Origin: an uncultured Pseudomonadota bacterium
GTDB lineage: Bacteria; Bdellovibrionota_B; Oligoflexia; Oligoflexales; Bog-1112
Assembly: GCA_937896265.1 (NCBI GenBank)
Contig: CALBMD010000529.1
Coordinates: 1 to 14,593, forward strand
Reading direction: 5' to 3'
DNA length: 14,593 nt
Under the pieces are notes generated by a model. That model did not search any database. It saw nothing but the letters and a program-made list of their open reading frames with translations, and was not told where the DNA came from. Position numbers and translations under genes: made by a program. Shown one piece after another: positions 14,580 to 14,593 of the stretch; within the stretch, counting starts at the first letter, position 1, and each line of letters begins with the position of its first letter.

Positions 14580-14593
14580 AAAAAAGCCCGGCA
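14580..14593 (-). terminator. Possible half of an intrinsic terminator at the window edge
   Basis: The last bases read, on the minus strand, TGCCGGGC followed by six T. That is the descending arm and T tract of a typical intrinsic terminator; the other arm would lie beyond the right edge. If so, a minus-strand gene lies to the right, converging on the kinase-like gene. The rest of the gap after that gene (14399-14579) shows no reading frame with a start and ribosome site, and no clear promoter. Confidence 0.3.

Noticed and set aside
1..14593. CRISPR arrays, tRNA or rRNA genes, insertion sequences, prophage attachment sites
   Set aside because: I saw no regular repeat-spacer pattern, no cloverleaf-like segment or rRNA block, no transposase or integrase gene and no terminal inverted repeats.

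Overview
The window comes from a diderm (Gram-negative) bacterium with AT-leaning DNA. Evidence for an outer membrane is a TolC-type outer-membrane channel, an HlyD-type adaptor, two lipobox lipoproteins and a Sec-exported beta-barrel protein. I cannot fix the phylum from sequence alone. The mix of a SulP-carbonic anhydrase fusion, an atypical type I exporter, eukaryotic-like kinase domains carrying export signals and a haem-containing outer-membrane barrel would suit a Bdellovibrionota/Oligoflexia-like or other deep-branching proteobacterial lineage, but this is a weak inference.

Layout. (1) 1-9181, all on the minus strand, read right to left: a translationally coupled set of outer-membrane factor (9181-7835), ABC subunit 1 (7838-6123), ABC subunit 2 (6112-3971) and HlyD-type membrane-fusion protein (3963-2989). 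Then come a SulP transporter fused to a beta-carbonic anhydrase (2875-617), a candidate terminator hairpin, and signal peptidase I (443 to beyond the left edge). (2) 9182-9341: a divergent control region with a 14-base direct repeat, then a hairpin that encloses a five-codon reading frame. (3) 9342-10559, plus strand: a single-domain response regulator followed 9 bases later by an alpha/beta hydrolase. The hydrolase's 3' end overlaps, by 62 bases, a convergent minus-strand gene for a Sec-exported kinase-like protein (11511-10498). (4) 11658-13153, plus strand: a lipoprotein monohaem cytochrome c whose stop overlaps the start of an outer-membrane beta-barrel protein with its own N-terminal haem site. 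(5) 13328-14398: a second exported kinase-like protein, probably a lipoprotein. (6) 14399-14593: no gene; the last 14 bases look like half of a terminator.

How the genes may work together. The four-gene set encodes every structural part of a type I secretion machine and has two ABC subunits, like the atypical Vibrio cholerae RtxB/RtxE exporter. No substrate gene is visible. Both nucleotide-binding domains have lost key catalytic motifs although the reading frames are intact. The two haem proteins look like an envelope electron-transfer pair, with the barrel part resembling in layout the Cyc2 porin-cytochrome fusions. They are flanked on both sides by genes for exported proteins with protein-kinase folds. 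The strongest leads are the doubly degenerate ABC pair, the two exported kinases and the haem-barrel module.
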